A stretch of 64,000 bases of DNA, taken from positions 306,001-370,000 of the forward strand of contig NZ_CP074373.1 of NCBI RefSeq assembly GCF_021560035.1, read 5' to 3'. This document shows positions 25,503 to 35,136 of this stretch, in pieces. Both the position numbers and the translations under genes were made by a program. Source of the DNA: Virgibacillus sp. NKC19-16. GTDB taxonomy: Bacteria > Bacillota > Bacilli > Bacillales > Amphibacillaceae. The notes beneath the pieces were generated by a model. It saw only the letters and a list, made by a program, of their open reading frames with translations, made no database searches and was not told the origin of the DNA. Within the stretch, counting starts at the first letter, position 1. Every line of letters begins with the position of its first letter.

Positions 25503-26396
25503 TTAAGAAGAAATATTTTTCTCTAAATAAATTGATTTTTTGGTACCCTTAAGAAAATTATCGAGTGCGCTGCTTTTCTTTTCTGCCTCTCTATATCCTT
25601 GAATATATAAATCATCAAGTTTCGATTTATTACGTTCTATACGACTGGCTACCAATGGCTCATTCGGTTGTATGATGAACACCTCTCCCCGTTTTTCCAT
25701 TTCCAGCAGCATCTTCATCTTCTTGTTATACGTAATATGGCGTTCTTTTAATGCTTTTGCAAATGCGGGGTGGTCTTTAAACGCCCGTTTGAAAAGCCAA
25801 TTTAATTTTGTTGCTTTTTTTACATATCCTCTGTTTCTGGTGAGAACCACGATATGCTTTTTATTCGCGTTATCTATTGAAGGTGTGATGGGGATAGGGT
25901 CAGAGATGCCACCATCCATTAAGTTATTCCCTTTAAATGAAACACTTGGTGCTAGCAAGGGTAAAGAACTGGAAGCCCGAATGATTTTAAGCAGCTCATC
26001 CTTCGTTTGATAGGTATCGTAATGGATTGGTTTTCCTGTATTTATATTTGTAGTCCCAATTACAAATTTACTGTTTGCTTGAGAAAAAGCATCGAAATTA
26101 AATGGAATTAACTCATTGGGAATTTTATCAAAAATAAAATCCATTCCGAATAGGTCCTTTTGACGAAGCACCCGCCTGTAAGAAATGGACTCCGGGTTTT
26201 TCCCTAATGTAGTAAGTATTTCATAATTCCTTTCCCGTTGTTTAGCTATGAATGAACTCCCAATCAACGCCCCTGCTGATGCTGTTGAAACAAGTGGGAA
26301 TTCTATTTCTTTATCAAGAAAGAAATCAAGTACGCCTGCAGTATAAGCGCTTCTCATGCCACCGCCTTCTAATACAAGGCCTACATCGTCTAACAC
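25503..26396 (-). CDS. Patatin-like phospholipase family protein
   Basis: Predicted lipid acyl hydrolase with a Ser-Asp dyad, cytoplasmic. 297 residues. The oxyanion loop GLVLEGGGMRSAYTAGVL opens the protein, the nucleophile is Ser40 in STASAGA, and the catalytic Asp161 is in LMDGGISDPIPI. The first glycine of the usual G-x-S-x-G is replaced by Thr, a variation seen in some patatins, so activity is likely but not sure. The basic C-terminal third is unassigned. Start is GTG at 26396, about 10 bases after AAGGAAG. The substrate is unknown. Confidence 0.85.
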   Translation of the reverse strand: MLDDVGLVLEGGGMRSAYTAGVLDFFLDKEIEFPLVSTASAGALIGSSFIAKQRERNYEILTTLGKNPESISYRRVLRQKDLFGMDFIFDKIPNELIPFNFDAFSQANSKFVIGTTNINTGKPIHYDTYQTKDELLKIIRASSSLPLLAPSVSFKGNNLMDGGISDPIPITPSIDNANKKHIVVLTRNRGYVKKATKLNWLFKRAFKDHPAFAKALKERHITYNKKMKMLLEMEKRGEVFIIQPNEPLVASRIERNKSKLDDLYIQGYREAEKKSSALDNFLKGTKKSIYLEKNISS

Positions 26397-26598
26397 ATTA
26401 ATACACTTCCTTTATTAAATATACTAAAAGTATAGCAGTTTTATGAGAAAGTAACCAATATGCCGTTTCTGGAATGTTTTTCTATAGCTCGGATTGTCAA
26501 TTGGCTTTATTATACAATGTATGTGATGGTTTCTAATATATTATAAGTGAAGGGAAAATGGGGAGTTTATATAAAAATCAAAAGTGTGGTGAAAAACC

Positions 26599-27291
26599 TT
26601 GTTTAAAATTATGTTAATTGAAGATGACGCCAATCTTTTTCAAGAAACGAAGGAAAGGCTGTCCCAATGGTCTTATGATATCTTTGGGGTTACTGATTTT
26701 GATGCAGTCATCCAGGAATTCACAGCCATTCAGCCAGATTTGGTCATTATTGATATTCAGCTTCCTAAATTTGACGGATTCCATTGGTGCCGGATGATTC
26801 GTTCCCATTCCAATGTTCCGATTATCTTTTTATCGGTACGAGATCACCCTACGGATATGGTGATGTCCATGCAATTAGGGGCAGATGACTATATTCAGAA
26901 ACCATTTCATTTTGATGTAATGATTGCAAAGATCCAGGCTATCCTACGCCGTGTCTATAATTACAACACGGAAAGTCAGTTCAAATTACATACATGGTGT
27001 GGTGCAACCGTAGATTATATGAAAAATACAGTCTCCAATGAAGTGGGTTCGATTGAACTTACGAAAAATGAAATGTATATATTGAAAGTCCTAATTGAAA
27101 ACAAAAGCCAAATCGTCACCCGGGAAAAACTAATTGAGAGCTTGTGGAAGGATGAACGTTTTATTAGCGATAATACTTTGACAGTCAATGTAAACCGCTT
27201 GCGGAAAAGACTGGGTGAGCTAGGTTTAAGTCATTTTATCGAAACAAAGGTTGGACAGGGTTACATCGCTTTGGAAGAGGGACAAGTATGA
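26599..27291 (+). CDS. Response regulator, OmpR family, BceR-like
   Basis: Two-component regulator controlling the adjacent ABC transporter. Receiver domain residues 1-115 with acidic pocket ED(D) at 8-10, phospho-acceptor Asp52 in VIIDIQLPKFDG and the conserved Lys in YIQKPFHFD; C-terminal winged helix (EIELTKNEMYILK to HFIETKVGQGYIAL) typical of OmpR/BceR. 230 residues. The start is TTG 26599 with a weak GGTGA site 8 bases upstream. The stop overlaps the kinase start at 27288 (ATGA). Expected to sense drug flux through the BceAB-type transporter downstream. Confidence 0.87.
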   Translation: MFKIMLIEDDANLFQETKERLSQWSYDIFGVTDFDAVIQEFTAIQPDLVIIDIQLPKFDGFHWCRMIRSHSNVPIIFLSVRDHPTDMVMSMQLGADDYIQKPFHFDVMIAKIQAILRRVYNYNTESQFKLHTWCGATVDYMKNTVSNEVGSIELTKNEMYILKVLIENKSQIVTREKLIESLWKDERFISDNTLTVNVNRLRKRLGELGLSHFIETKVGQGYIALEEGQV

Positions 27292-28291
27292 TGATAACAT
27301 ATATCATCGAAAGAAAAAGCTGGATCCTTCTCTTCTTGTTCACACAACTTGTTGTCATCCTTATCTCTTATATAGACGCTTCCATCCCGTTCGAATCCAG
27401 TTTCTATATCATTTTTTAAATATGCTTATTTTTATGATCTTTTTCATCATTCGTTACAACAAAGAGGCGAAATTCTATAAAAGCATGGATGAATGGGATA
27501 AAACCTCGGACTTAACAAGTATAATCGAGGCAGAGAGTCCTTTTGAAAAGATCGTCGAGGATAGTGTCACAATCCAAACAGAGCAGTATAGTAAAGGAGC
27601 AGCTGAATATTTGCAAAATATCGAAGAGGAACAGGATGACCTGACGTCCTGGATTCATGAGGTCAAAACACCTATCACAACAATGCAATTGATGATTGAG
27701 CGGATTGATGATCACACCTTAAAATCACAGCTAATGAATGAGTGGCTTCGTGTCCACCTCTTGCTTGATCAGCAGTTGCATCATAAGCGCATTCCTTTTA
27801 TAAAAAATGATCTTTACATTGAAAAAATAGCATTGGAAGAGCTGATCTATACAGAAATTAAAGTACTCCGGTCATGGTGTATACAAAAAGGAATCGGCTT
27901 TGACGTTTCACTTGGAGCTGCAGAAGTACAGACAGATGCCAAATGGCTTTCATTTATGATCAGGCAGCTATTTACAAACGCGGTGAAATACAGCGAGGAA
28001 TCAGATATTATTGTTAAAAGTTATGTCGCAAATGGACAGATAAAAATCCAGATCACCGATTCTGGGCGAGGCATTGATCCAAAGGATATCTCAAGTATCT
28101 TTGAGAAGGGGTTTACATCCACGATCAAACATCAGGACAGTTCAGCAACCGGAATGGGGCTTTATTTAACTAGAAAAGTAGCAGGTTCCTTAATGATTGA
28201 TATTGAGGTAGACTCGAAATTAGGGGAAGGCACTACGTTCACTCTTACCTTCCCAAAAAAGAATGATTTCGTGCATCTTACAAGCATGTGA
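27288..28291 (+). CDS. BceS-like sensor histidine kinase, broken by a single-base frameshift between its two membrane helices
   Basis: Intramembrane-sensing kinase of the Bce module. The true start is ATG 27288, overlapping the regulator stop; it encodes MMITYIIERKSWILLFLF and the first membrane helix but stops at 27417-27419. In the -1 frame the protein continues at once: LNMLIFMIFFIIRY (second helix), then NKEAKFYKSMDEWD, the H-box SWIHEVKTP (His124 if repaired), N-box and G-boxes (DSGRGIDP, ATGMGLYL). The break is in a run of six T (27412-27417); seven would give one 334-residue kinase, the family length. The open frame running back to 27251 is an out-of-frame reading of the regulator end. 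It is either a deletion or a sequencing error. Confidence 0.88.
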
Positions 28292-28316
28292 CAAAAACGT
28301 CACATGCTTCTCTTAT
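28282..28316 (+). terminator. Hairpin at the end of the kinase gene
   Basis: AAGCATGTGAC and GTCACATGCTT form a perfect 11-bp stem around AAAAAC, followed by CTCTTATTT. The left arm includes the kinase stop codon. It separates the regulator-kinase transcript from the transporter genes. Confidence 0.75.
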
Positions 28317-28394
28317 TTGTTCGGCGAATCGAAGGAAATAAGATGTTGATTCTTATATGATAAAACTATCAGGAAAAAGGAGTGATTCATCGAC

Positions 28395-29153
28395 ATGATA
28401 CTTGAAGCAAAAAAAATTCATAAAAGCTACGGGAATAAATTTAATAAACAGGAAGTATTAAAGGGTATAGACGTTAACGTACAAAAAGGAGAATTCTTAA
28501 GCATCATGGGGGCGTCCGGGTCCGGTAAAACGACCTTGCTTAATGTCCTCTCTTCTATTGATAGGGTCAGTCAGGGAACGATAAAAATTGAAGGAAAAGA
28601 ATTCACGGGAATGAAAGAGAAACAGCTGGCCGAATTCCGAAAGCATCATTTAGGCTTTCTTTTTCAGGAATATAATCTTCTGGATACACTGACAGTCAAA
28701 GAAAATATTTTACTGCCATTATCCATCACCAAAGTATCCAAAAAAGAAGTGGATCACACATTTCAGTCTATTGCCACAGAGCTTGGCATTTATGAGGTGA
28801 AGGATAAGTATCCGAACGAAATATCCGGCGGACAAAAACAACGAACATCCGCAGCACGGGCGTTTATTCATGATCCGAGTATTATTTTTGCCGACGAGCC
28901 AACTGGTGCATTGGATTCCAAATCCGCTTCTGATCTATTAAATAAGCTGAGCGAATTAAATCAGAAACGGAATGCAACTATTATTATGGTTACACACGAC
29001 CCCGCTGCGGCAAGCTATTCCTCAAGAGTCATATTTATTAAGGATGGCGAGATGTATACGCAATTAAACAAGGGCGAGGAAACGAGACAAGAATTCTTTA
29101 AGGACATCATAAAAACACAGGGTGTACTGGGTGGGGTGCAAAATGAGCATTAA
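28395..29153 (+). CDS. ABC transporter ATP-binding protein, BceA-like
   Basis: ATPase of a peptide-antibiotic detoxification transporter of the MacB/BceA class. 252 residues: Walker [18 protein letters not shown]-loop [18 protein letters not shown], signature [14 protein letters not shown], Walker [17 protein letters not shown] and the H-loop [20 protein letters not shown] precedes the ATG. It overlaps the permease gene by 11 bases. By analogy with BceAB it should confer resistance to bacitracin, lantibiotics or similar cell-wall peptides; the actual drug cannot be read from sequence. Confidence 0.92.
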   Translation: MILEAKKIHKSYGNKFNKQEVLKGIDVNVQKGEFLSIMGASGSGKTTLLNVLSSIDRVSQGTIKIEGKEFTGMKEKQLAEFRKHHLGFLFQEYNLLDTLTVKENILLPLSITKVSKKEVDHTFQSIATELGIYEVKDKYPNEISGGQKQRTSAARAFIHDPSIIFADEPTGALDSKSASDLLNKLSELNQKRNATIIMVTHDPAAASYSSRVIFIKDGEMYTQLNKGEETRQEFFKDIIKTQGVLGGVQNEH

Positions 29154-31092
29154 TCATCTCATCTATCGAAACCTGAAAAAGAATATAAAGAATTATTACC
29201 TTTACGTTTTTGCACTGGTTTTCAGTGTCGCACTGTATTTTGCCTTTGTCACGCTGCAATATGATCCGTCTATGGACAAAGTAGAGGGCTCCATTAAAGG
29301 GGCTGCAGCAATACAGGCAGGATCTGTTTTGCTTGTCGCTATTGTCGCCGTGTTTATTTTCTATGCCAACAATATTTTTATTAAGCGCCGCAGCAAAGAA
29401 ATCGGCTTATTTCAATTAATTGGCATGACTAAGGGAAAGATTTTTCGGATTCTCAGTGTGGAAAATGCCTGTCTGTACTTTGGCTCCCTTGTTATCGGCA
29501 TCTTTATTGGATTTTCCGTTTCAAAGCTGATCGTGATGATATTGTTTAGAATCACTGGCGTAGAGGCAGTTACAACGTTACGTTTTTCAACCGAAGCACT
29601 GGTGCAGACACTACTTGTTTTTGCGGGAATCTATCTCTTCATTATGCTATTGAATTATATTTTCATTAAGAAACAAAGCATTCTAGTCTTATTTCAGGTT
29701 AAGTCTTCAACGGAAACAAAGGTGAAGAAAATGTCACTGTGGCAGATGATCATTGGCATCTTGGGAATCGGATTAATTATTTTTGGTTACTGTGTGTCTA
29801 CCAAATTATTCAGCGGCGAATTTTCTATGATGACTGAATTATCTGCGGCCATACTCTTTATATTAGGTTCTGTCATTATCGGGACGTATCTTTTCTATAA
29901 AGGATCTGTCAGTTTCATCTTTTATCTCATTCGGAAAAGGAAAGATGGATACTTAAATCTTAATGATGTGCTTTCACTTTCCTCTCTTATGTTCCGGATG
30001 AAATCAAACGCCTTATTGCTCACGGTCATTACCACCATATCAGCACTAGCGATTGGACTCTTATCACTGACCTATATTACCTATTACTCAGCAGAAAAAT
30101 CTGCAGAACAATACGTTCCAAGTCACTTTTCCATGATAAACACGGAAGATGCGGAACAGTTTACAAGTGCTTTGGAGGAAAATCAAATCCCACATAGTGA
30201 AACGCGTATAGATGTGATCCAGGTGGAAACGGATATATCACAAATCATGGAATCAAATGTTGATGATCCCGCATTACAGTATGATCCGAGCATCATGCAG
30301 TTATCTGTTGTCAGTGAGGAAGCAGTTGGGGCGTTCGATGTATCTCCTAAAGAAACCTATTTTGCTGGTTATAGTCAGGTGATGCAGCAAATGATGTCCT
30401 TGAATGAGTCAGGCCAAATCGTGATGGAAGGAGAAAATGAGTCCATTCCGCAAAATTATTTAGGATTAAGAGATGATTCCATCCTGCCTATCTATTTTAC
30501 TGCTGGCGGGCTTCCGGTAGCAGTTGTAGACAACACAATCTTTCAACGGCTCGCACAGGATATTGACCCTGATATTCAAAGAGAATCATCTATTTACATC
30601 GGACTTGATATGAAAGATCGATCAGATATGGAACAAGCAAATGAAATTTTTCAGGACATGACGTTTAATGCGAATGCAAATTCTTCTCAACTCGGAACCA
30701 GCAACAGTCAAAAAATGAATATGGGTCTGATTATGTTTATCGTCGGCTTTTTAGGATTAGCCTTTCTGATTACATCGGGATGTATTCTTTATTTTAAACA
30801 AATGGATGAGGGGGAAGAAGAGAAGGGGAGTTATACTATCCTGAGAAAGCTCGGCTTTACACGAGGAGACATATTACGGGGGATTCAAATGAAACAACTC
30901 TTCAACTTCGGGATCCCATTGGTGATTGGATTATTGCATAGCTATTTTGCAGTGAAGTCTGGATGGTTCTTGTTCGGCACGGAACTGTGGACACCGATGA
31001 TTCTTGTTATGTTGGTGTATACGGGCTTGTACTCTATTTTTGGGATACTCTCGGTAATCTATTATAAACGGTTGATTAAAGAAGCACTTTAA
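29143..31092 (+). CDS. ABC transporter permease, FtsX-like, BceB-like
   Basis: Membrane partner of the preceding ATPase. 649 residues with the BceB plan: one N-terminal helix near [19 protein letters not shown], FtsX helices ([22 protein letters not shown] is the conserved cytoplasmic loop), and a large extracellular domain of about 200 residues (roughly 320-520) that binds peptide drugs and signals to the kinase. Three more helices close it. ATG 29143 has GGTGGGG upstream and overlaps the ATPase stop; an earlier in-frame ATG at 29122 is unlikely. Intact, so resistance could work even if the kinase is broken. Confidence 0.9.
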   Translation: MSINHLIYRNLKKNIKNYYLYVFALVFSVALYFAFVTLQYDPSMDKVEGSIKGAAAIQAGSVLLVAIVAVFIFYANNIFIKRRSKEIGLFQLIGMTKGKIFRILSVENACLYFGSLVIGIFIGFSVSKLIVMILFRITGVEAVTTLRFSTEALVQTLLVFAGIYLFIMLLNYIFIKKQSILVLFQVKSSTETKVKKMSLWQMIIGILGIGLIIFGYCVSTKLFSGEFSMMTELSAAILFILGSVIIGTYLFYKGSVSFIFYLIRKRKDGYLNLNDVLSLSSLMFRMKSNALLLTVITTISALAIGLLSLTYITYYSAEKSAEQYVPSHFSMINTEDAEQFTSALEENQIPHSETRIDVIQVETDISQIMESNVDDPALQYDPSIMQLSVVSEEAVGAFDVSPKETYFAGYSQVMQQMMSLNESGQIVMEGENESIPQNYLGLRDDSILPIYFTAGGLPVAVVDNTIFQRLAQDIDPDIQRESSIYIGLDMKDRSDMEQANEIFQDMTFNANANSSQLGTSNSQKMNMGLIMFIVGFLGLAFLITSGCILYFKQMDEGEEEKGSYTILRKLGFTRGDILRGIQMKQLFNFGIPLVIGLLHSYFAVKSGWFLFGTELWTPMILVMLVYTGLYSIFGILSVIYYKRLIKEAL

Positions 31093-31285
31093 TAGGTAAT
31101 GCTTTGCCTCTGAAAATGCAGAAATTTATCACCAATGTCGAAAGTGCCCCTACCTCTTAGCGCAATCGTACGTGGCGAGGTGAATCGACAAAAATAGAAG
31201 TATATGATAGCCAAACGTTTGTTTTTAAATTGTAAAAATTATATAATATGATTAATAATTAAAATGAAGGAAAGGGGGTTAGGAT

Positions 31286-32728
31286 TTGGGAGAAAAAGCA
31301 ATTTATAACACGCAGCAAATCTGGATTAAACCGGGTCATCGGATGTTCGCTTATTTTCAAGATATGTGTGAAAACAGCAAGAATTTGTATAACACCACTA
31401 ATTTTTACATTCGGCAAGTATACACAGGATTGACCACAAATAAACCATTACAATCATTGCAAGAAGAAGTATTAGATACGATTCATGCTAATGTCGAAAA
31501 GATAAATGTGAAACAATTAATAACATACGAAAAACGTCTGGCTAAAGAAAAGAAAAAACCAAAAGAAAAACAAAGCAAAGTTACTTGTAATCTCTTTGGG
31601 GTGCCTGATAAAAACAACCCGTATGTAAGTTATAACTTTTTAGATGCACTCTTTAAGCAAATCGAACAATCAGATTACCGATCACTTCCTGCACAAAACA
31701 GCCAATTTGTTATGCGTAATGTGTTTGATAACTGGAAGTCTTTCTTTGCGAGTTTAAAAGATTATAAAGAAAATCCATCTAAATATTTAGGAAGACCGAG
31801 AATACCAGGCTATATTAAGAGCGCAATGCGAATAGCTACATTTTCAAACCAAGATTGCATTATTAAAAATAAATGTTTGAGGTTTCCCAAAATAAAAGAA
31901 AAGCTTAACCTGGGAAAACTGGGTTACACAAATGAAAAACTAAAATCGGTTCGTGTGATTCCGAAGTACGGTCAATTTGTTGTGGAAATTGTTTTTGAAG
32001 GAAATATTGCCAAACCTATTTCCGAAATTCCGAAGCGTGTGATGGCGATTGATTTAGGAATTGATAACCTTGCAACCATTACAACAAACACAGGAAAGGC
32101 GCCTGTTTTGTTGAAGGGCAAAAATATCAAATCAATAAATCAGTTTTATAATAAAATACGTGCGTATTACAACCGTATTCTACGCCAAGGAAAGTCATCG
32201 AAAGAAGCATTGTTTTCATCTCATCGGCTTCAAAATCTCGATGCGCTTAAACATCGTAAATTAAAGGATTTGTTTCACAAAGCAAGCTTTTTTATTATGA
32301 GTATAGCTGAATTAGAAGATATAGATACCATTATAATTGGGCAAAATAAGGGATGGAAGCAAAACGCTAACATGGGGACAAAGAATAACCAGAGGTTTGT
32401 TGGTATTCCTTTCAGCCTGCTCATTAATATGATCAAATACAAAGCGGAGCGTGATGGTATTCATATCATTGTGACCGAAGAATCCTATACTTCTAAAGCT
32501 AGTTTTCTTGATGGGGACGATATACCAACTTATGGGGAAGAGATTGTTTCTAACTTTTCAGGGAAGAGAATCTCAAGCGGTTTATACCGGACAAAGGAAA
32601 ACCAAATGGTTAATGCAGATGTAAACGGTTCTGCTAATATTATGAGAAAGTATTTAGTTAAAAAAGCGATCCCTTTATGCATCAAAGATGTTGAAATAAA
32701 TCAGGTTTTAAGTTATCAAATCGCCTAA
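31286..32728 (+). CDS. tnpB: RNA-guided endonuclease TnpB family protein, clade lacking the zinc finger
   Basis: 480-residue TnpB. The RuvC-I Asp is D256 in MAIDLGIDNLAT; the final RuvC-III Asp is D445 in NADVNGSANI. The usual RuvC-II Glu site reads IIIGQNKGWKQN (Gln353), with no acid. An acidic pair (E398, E399) lies 45 residues later in VTEESYTSKASF, where other TnpBs have VxxxYTSQxC. The CxxC zinc finger is missing and replaced by FLDGDDIPTYGEE. The N-terminal wedge/REC region is long. Start TTG 31286, 8 bases after AAGGGGG. It probably uses a guide RNA from its own 3' end. It looks intact. Confidence 0.9.
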   Translation: MGEKAIYNTQQIWIKPGHRMFAYFQDMCENSKNLYNTTNFYIRQVYTGLTTNKPLQSLQEEVLDTIHANVEKINVKQLITYEKRLAKEKKKPKEKQSKVTCNLFGVPDKNNPYVSYNFLDALFKQIEQSDYRSLPAQNSQFVMRNVFDNWKSFFASLKDYKENPSKYLGRPRIPGYIKSAMRIATFSNQDCIIKNKCLRFPKIKEKLNLGKLGYTNEKLKSVRVIPKYGQFVVEIVFEGNIAKPISEIPKRVMAIDLGIDNLATITTNTGKAPVLLKGKNIKSINQFYNKIRAYYNRILRQGKSSKEALFSSHRLQNLDALKHRKLKDLFHKASFFIMSIAELEDIDTIIIGQNKGWKQNANMGTKNNQRFVGIPFSLLINMIKYKAERDGIHIIVTEESYTSKASFLDGDDIPTYGEEIVSNFSGKRISSGLYRTKENQMVNADVNGSANIMRKYLVKKAIPLCIKDVEINQVLSYQIA

Positions 32729-32890
32729 ATGCAGTTCCGAAGGCTAGACCAACGGAATAGCGGGTCTGAGTGTGAATAGTCCACTGATGTCGCAGGTCCG
32801 GTAACGTTAATCGTTCGCTTTATAAGATCGATACGTTGCAAACTCCCATCTTCAAAACGTATCAGCGTTTAAGTGGGAGAAGTTGATTAT
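32700..32890 (+). ncRNA. Probable omega RNA (reRNA) at the 3' end of the tnpB element
   Basis: In TnpB elements the guide scaffold spans the end of tnpB and the right end. Here about 160 non-coding bases follow the stop and contain stable stems: AGACC/GGTCT near 32743-32766 and the two-tier CTCCCA/TGGGAG hairpin at 32843-32879. The guide would be the sequence just past the right end, around 32890-32910. Placement is by family rule plus visible hairpins; extents are approximate. Confidence 0.5.
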
Positions 32891-32950
32891 CATGTTTAAT
32901 AGCTAGGCTGACGGGAAAAGTCTAATTAGAGACAAAAGGAGTGAGACAAT

Positions 32951-33598
32951 ATGAATGTATTAGTTATCGGAGCGAATGGTAAGGTAGGTAAGAAGATTGT
33001 GCAGAAGCTTGCCGACTCCAAACACGAAGCGATAGCGATGGTTCGAAAAGAAGAACAGATGGATAAATTAAAAGAAATTGGTGCATCCAACGTAGTTCTC
33101 GCCGACCTTGAGAAAGATTTCAGTCATGCATTCGATGGTGTTGACGCAGTTATTTTTGCAGCAGGTTCCGGTGGATCAACAGGGGCAGATAAGACCTTGA
33201 TCGTTGACCTATGGGGTTCCATAAAAGCAATGGACATGGCCAAGGAAAAAGGAATTAAACGTTTTGTACAATTAAGCTCTATTGGTGCCGGCAATCCGGA
33301 TGAACAAGGTGATAAGATTAAGCATTATATGGTTGCCAAAGGAGTTGCCGACCGCAGCTTGCAAGCAACAGACCTTGACTACACAATCGTTCGCCCGGGT
33401 GTTCTTACCGATGAAGACCCGATAGGAAAAATCAAGACTGCAGACGTCTTTTCGAGCAATATTGATGATAAGTCTATAACAAGGGCGGATGTGGCACATG
33501 TACTTGTGAACGTGCTCGAACGTCCAAACACTTCGAAAAAAGCGTTTGAGGTCTTGCAAGGTGAGAAATCCATTGGCGAAGCGATGAATGCTCTATAA
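32951..33598 (+). CDS. NAD(P)-binding SDR-like protein (YhfK-like)
   Basis: Atypical short-chain dehydrogenase/NAD(P)H-binding protein close to B. subtilis YhfK. 215 residues: nucleotide-binding loop VLVIGANGKVGKKIVQKL, then VIFAAGSGGSTGADKTLIVD, RFVQLSSIGAGNPDE and DYTIVRPGVLTDE. The catalytic Tyr of classical SDRs is not in its usual YxxxK form (HYMVAKGVADR is the nearest). AAAGGAGTGA precedes the ATG. Single gene with its own terminator. Substrate unknown. Confidence 0.85.
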   Translation: MNVLVIGANGKVGKKIVQKLADSKHEAIAMVRKEEQMDKLKEIGASNVVLADLEKDFSHAFDGVDAVIFAAGSGGSTGADKTLIVDLWGSIKAMDMAKEKGIKRFVQLSSIGAGNPDEQGDKIKHYMVAKGVADRSLQATDLDYTIVRPGVLTDEDPIGKIKTADVFSSNIDDKSITRADVAHVLVNVLERPNTSKKAFEVLQGEKSIGEAMNAL

Positions 33599-33606
33599 GA
33601 TAGCGT

Positions 33607-33646
33607 AAGACGGTTTGGCCAGTATATGGCTGAGTCGTCTTTTTTC
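33607..33646 (+). terminator. Intrinsic terminator of the yhfK-like gene
   Basis: AAGACG/CGTCTT outer stem with inner GGCCA/TGGC, followed by a T-run (TTTTTT) and C. Nine bases after the stop codon. Confidence 0.8.
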
Positions 33647-33670
33647 TTGCTGCACAAGTGCAACTAAGGG

Positions 33671-33704
33671 TGTCACCGAAAAGCTTGGTGACAACCAAGT
33701 TTTC
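33671..33704 (+). other. Two mutually exclusive hairpins upstream of the MATE gene
   Basis: TGTCACC (33671-33677) can pair with GGTGACA (33687-33693); alternatively CTTGGT (33684-33689) pairs with ACCAAG (33694-33699), which is followed by TTTTCT. The arms share bases, so only one can form. This is the geometry of an attenuator, but a backup terminator of the preceding gene is an equal possibility. Confidence 0.3.
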
Positions 33705-33777
33705 TAGTATTTTTGATCTTTTTTTGCTAAGCTGTATCCTATAAGACTGCATTCAAAAAAGAATAGAGGAACAAATC

Positions 33778-35130
33778 ATGGACTCCGAACAAAATAAATC
33801 AGATATGTTAGACACAGCGCCTGTTGGCAAAGTATTTTTCAAATATTTGATTCCTTCCTTAACCGGCATGATGCTGATGGCATTGAATATCGTGGTAGAT
33901 GGGATTATGGTAGGAAATCGATTAGGTCCGGTTGCGCTTGCCGGAGTCGGTATTGCCTCACCTGTATTCACCATTTTCATAGCGATGTCGCTTTGGATCG
34001 GTATTGGTGGAGCTACGTTGTTCTCCCAGGAAATGGGCGCGAAAAAACCGAGACGTGCGCAGTTTATTTTTACCCATTCTATGGTGTTAATTGCTGTGTT
34101 TACCATTGTCATTGGACTATCTGCTTTTGTTTTTCAGGAGCAGCTTGCTTATATGCTTGGGGCAAACGAGGATACATTTCCTTTCACTATTGATTATTTA
34201 CATATTATGTTGCTATTCGGCTTTGTTTTTACAGTAGAAAATGCATTGAGCACCTTTGTACGGAATGATCAAAACCCGAACCTGGCAATGATTGCACTAA
34301 TTCTTACTGCTGTATCCAATATTGGGATAAACTATTACTTTTTATATGTATTAGAATTGGGAGTAGCTGCTGTAGCTGCAGGGACCATCATAGCGTCTTT
34401 TCTTGGGGTGCTTGTGTTGGCTATGCATTTCTTTAGAGAAGGAAATAATTTACGCTTTGTTCCAATTAAATTTCAGCGGTCTTTATTTCGAAATACAATG
34501 ACCGTGGGATTTCCCAGCTTTTTATCGGAAGTCGGAATTTCAGTGTTTACAGTGGCTTTTAACGTCACGTTGGCTCGAATTGCAGGAACAGCTGGGGTTG
34601 CCGCGTTCTCTGTCCTGAATTATGTCCATGGTGTGATGCTGATGATGTTTCTAGGAATGGCCTCGGCCGTCCAACCACTAGTCAGTTATTATCACGGTGC
34701 TAAAATGGCGGAAAGAACAAGGCAGACATTGAAGATAGCACTACGAGTGGCCGTAATGGTAGGAGTTGCAGCATTTGCGATTGGTCAGCTAGCCACAAGA
34801 GAGATCGTATCGATTTTCGGGCAGTTTCCGGAAGAAGTCATGGAAATTGCTGTTACGGGAATTCGATTATTTTTCATAGCCTATCTGTTTATGGGGATCA
34901 ATTTTGTCATGATGACTTATTTTCAATCTGTTGCACAAATACGCATGGCAACTTGGATTACCGCATCGAGAGAAATTATTTTTATGATGATCTTTATACT
35001 AGTGCTGCCGCTGTTTTTAGGCATAAATGGTGTATGGCTCTCAGTTCCATTGGCCGAGTTGGTAGTGATGACTACGATATTTATTTATGTGAAGCGGAAT
35101 AGGGAATTTAGGAGGGCTTTTTCAAGTTGA
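33778..35130 (+). CDS. MATE-family multidrug efflux transporter
   Basis: Sodium- or proton-coupled exporter with 12 predicted membrane helices; 450 residues. The two repeated halves each start with a MATE-type segment: IPSLTGMMLMALNIVVDGIMVGNRLGPVALAGVGIA and, at about residue 240, VGFPSFLSEVGISVFTVAFNVTLARIAG. Typical motifs include GGATLFSQEMGAKKPRRAQ and YHGAKMAERTRQT. It resembles the MepA-like branch. GAGGAAC lies a few bases before the ATG. Single gene, followed by a tandem repeat array. Confidence 0.88.
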   Translation: MDSEQNKSDMLDTAPVGKVFFKYLIPSLTGMMLMALNIVVDGIMVGNRLGPVALAGVGIASPVFTIFIAMSLWIGIGGATLFSQEMGAKKPRRAQFIFTHSMVLIAVFTIVIGLSAFVFQEQLAYMLGANEDTFPFTIDYLHIMLLFGFVFTVENALSTFVRNDQNPNLAMIALILTAVSNIGINYYFLYVLELGVAAVAAGTIIASFLGVLVLAMHFFREGNNLRFVPIKFQRSLFRNTMTVGFPSFLSEVGISVFTVAFNVTLARIAGTAGVAAFSVLNYVHGVMLMMFLGMASAVQPLVSYYHGAKMAERTRQTLKIALRVAVMVGVAAFAIGQLATREIVSIFGQFPEEVMEIAVTGIRLFFIAYLFMGINFVMMTYFQSVAQIRMATWITASREIIFMMIFILVLPLFLGINGVWLSVPLAELVVMTTIFIYVKRNREFRRAFSS

Positions 35131-35136
35131 GAAGTG

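Larger units (their letters stand above)
31152..32898 (+). mobile_element. Solitary tnpB element of the IS200/IS605 superfamily (IS1341-like, no tnpA)
   Basis: A lone tnpB flanked by subterminal hairpins: on the left ACCTC/GAGGT at 31152-31181, on the right CTCCCA/TGGGAG with inner AAACG/CGTTT at 32843-32879. The ends are not duplicated and not inverted, as expected for this superfamily; exact borders are uncertain. TTATC occurs just outside both ends (near 31126 and 32887), a possible target tetramer context. It lies between bceB and the yhfK-like gene. No tnpA is present, so mobility needs a transposase in trans. Confidence 0.65.

Noticed and set aside
27251-27411. Long kinase frame starting at 27251
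   Set aside because: The first 50 codons are an out-of-frame reading of the response regulator end and true kinase start; the real start is 27288 with a frameshift at the T run.
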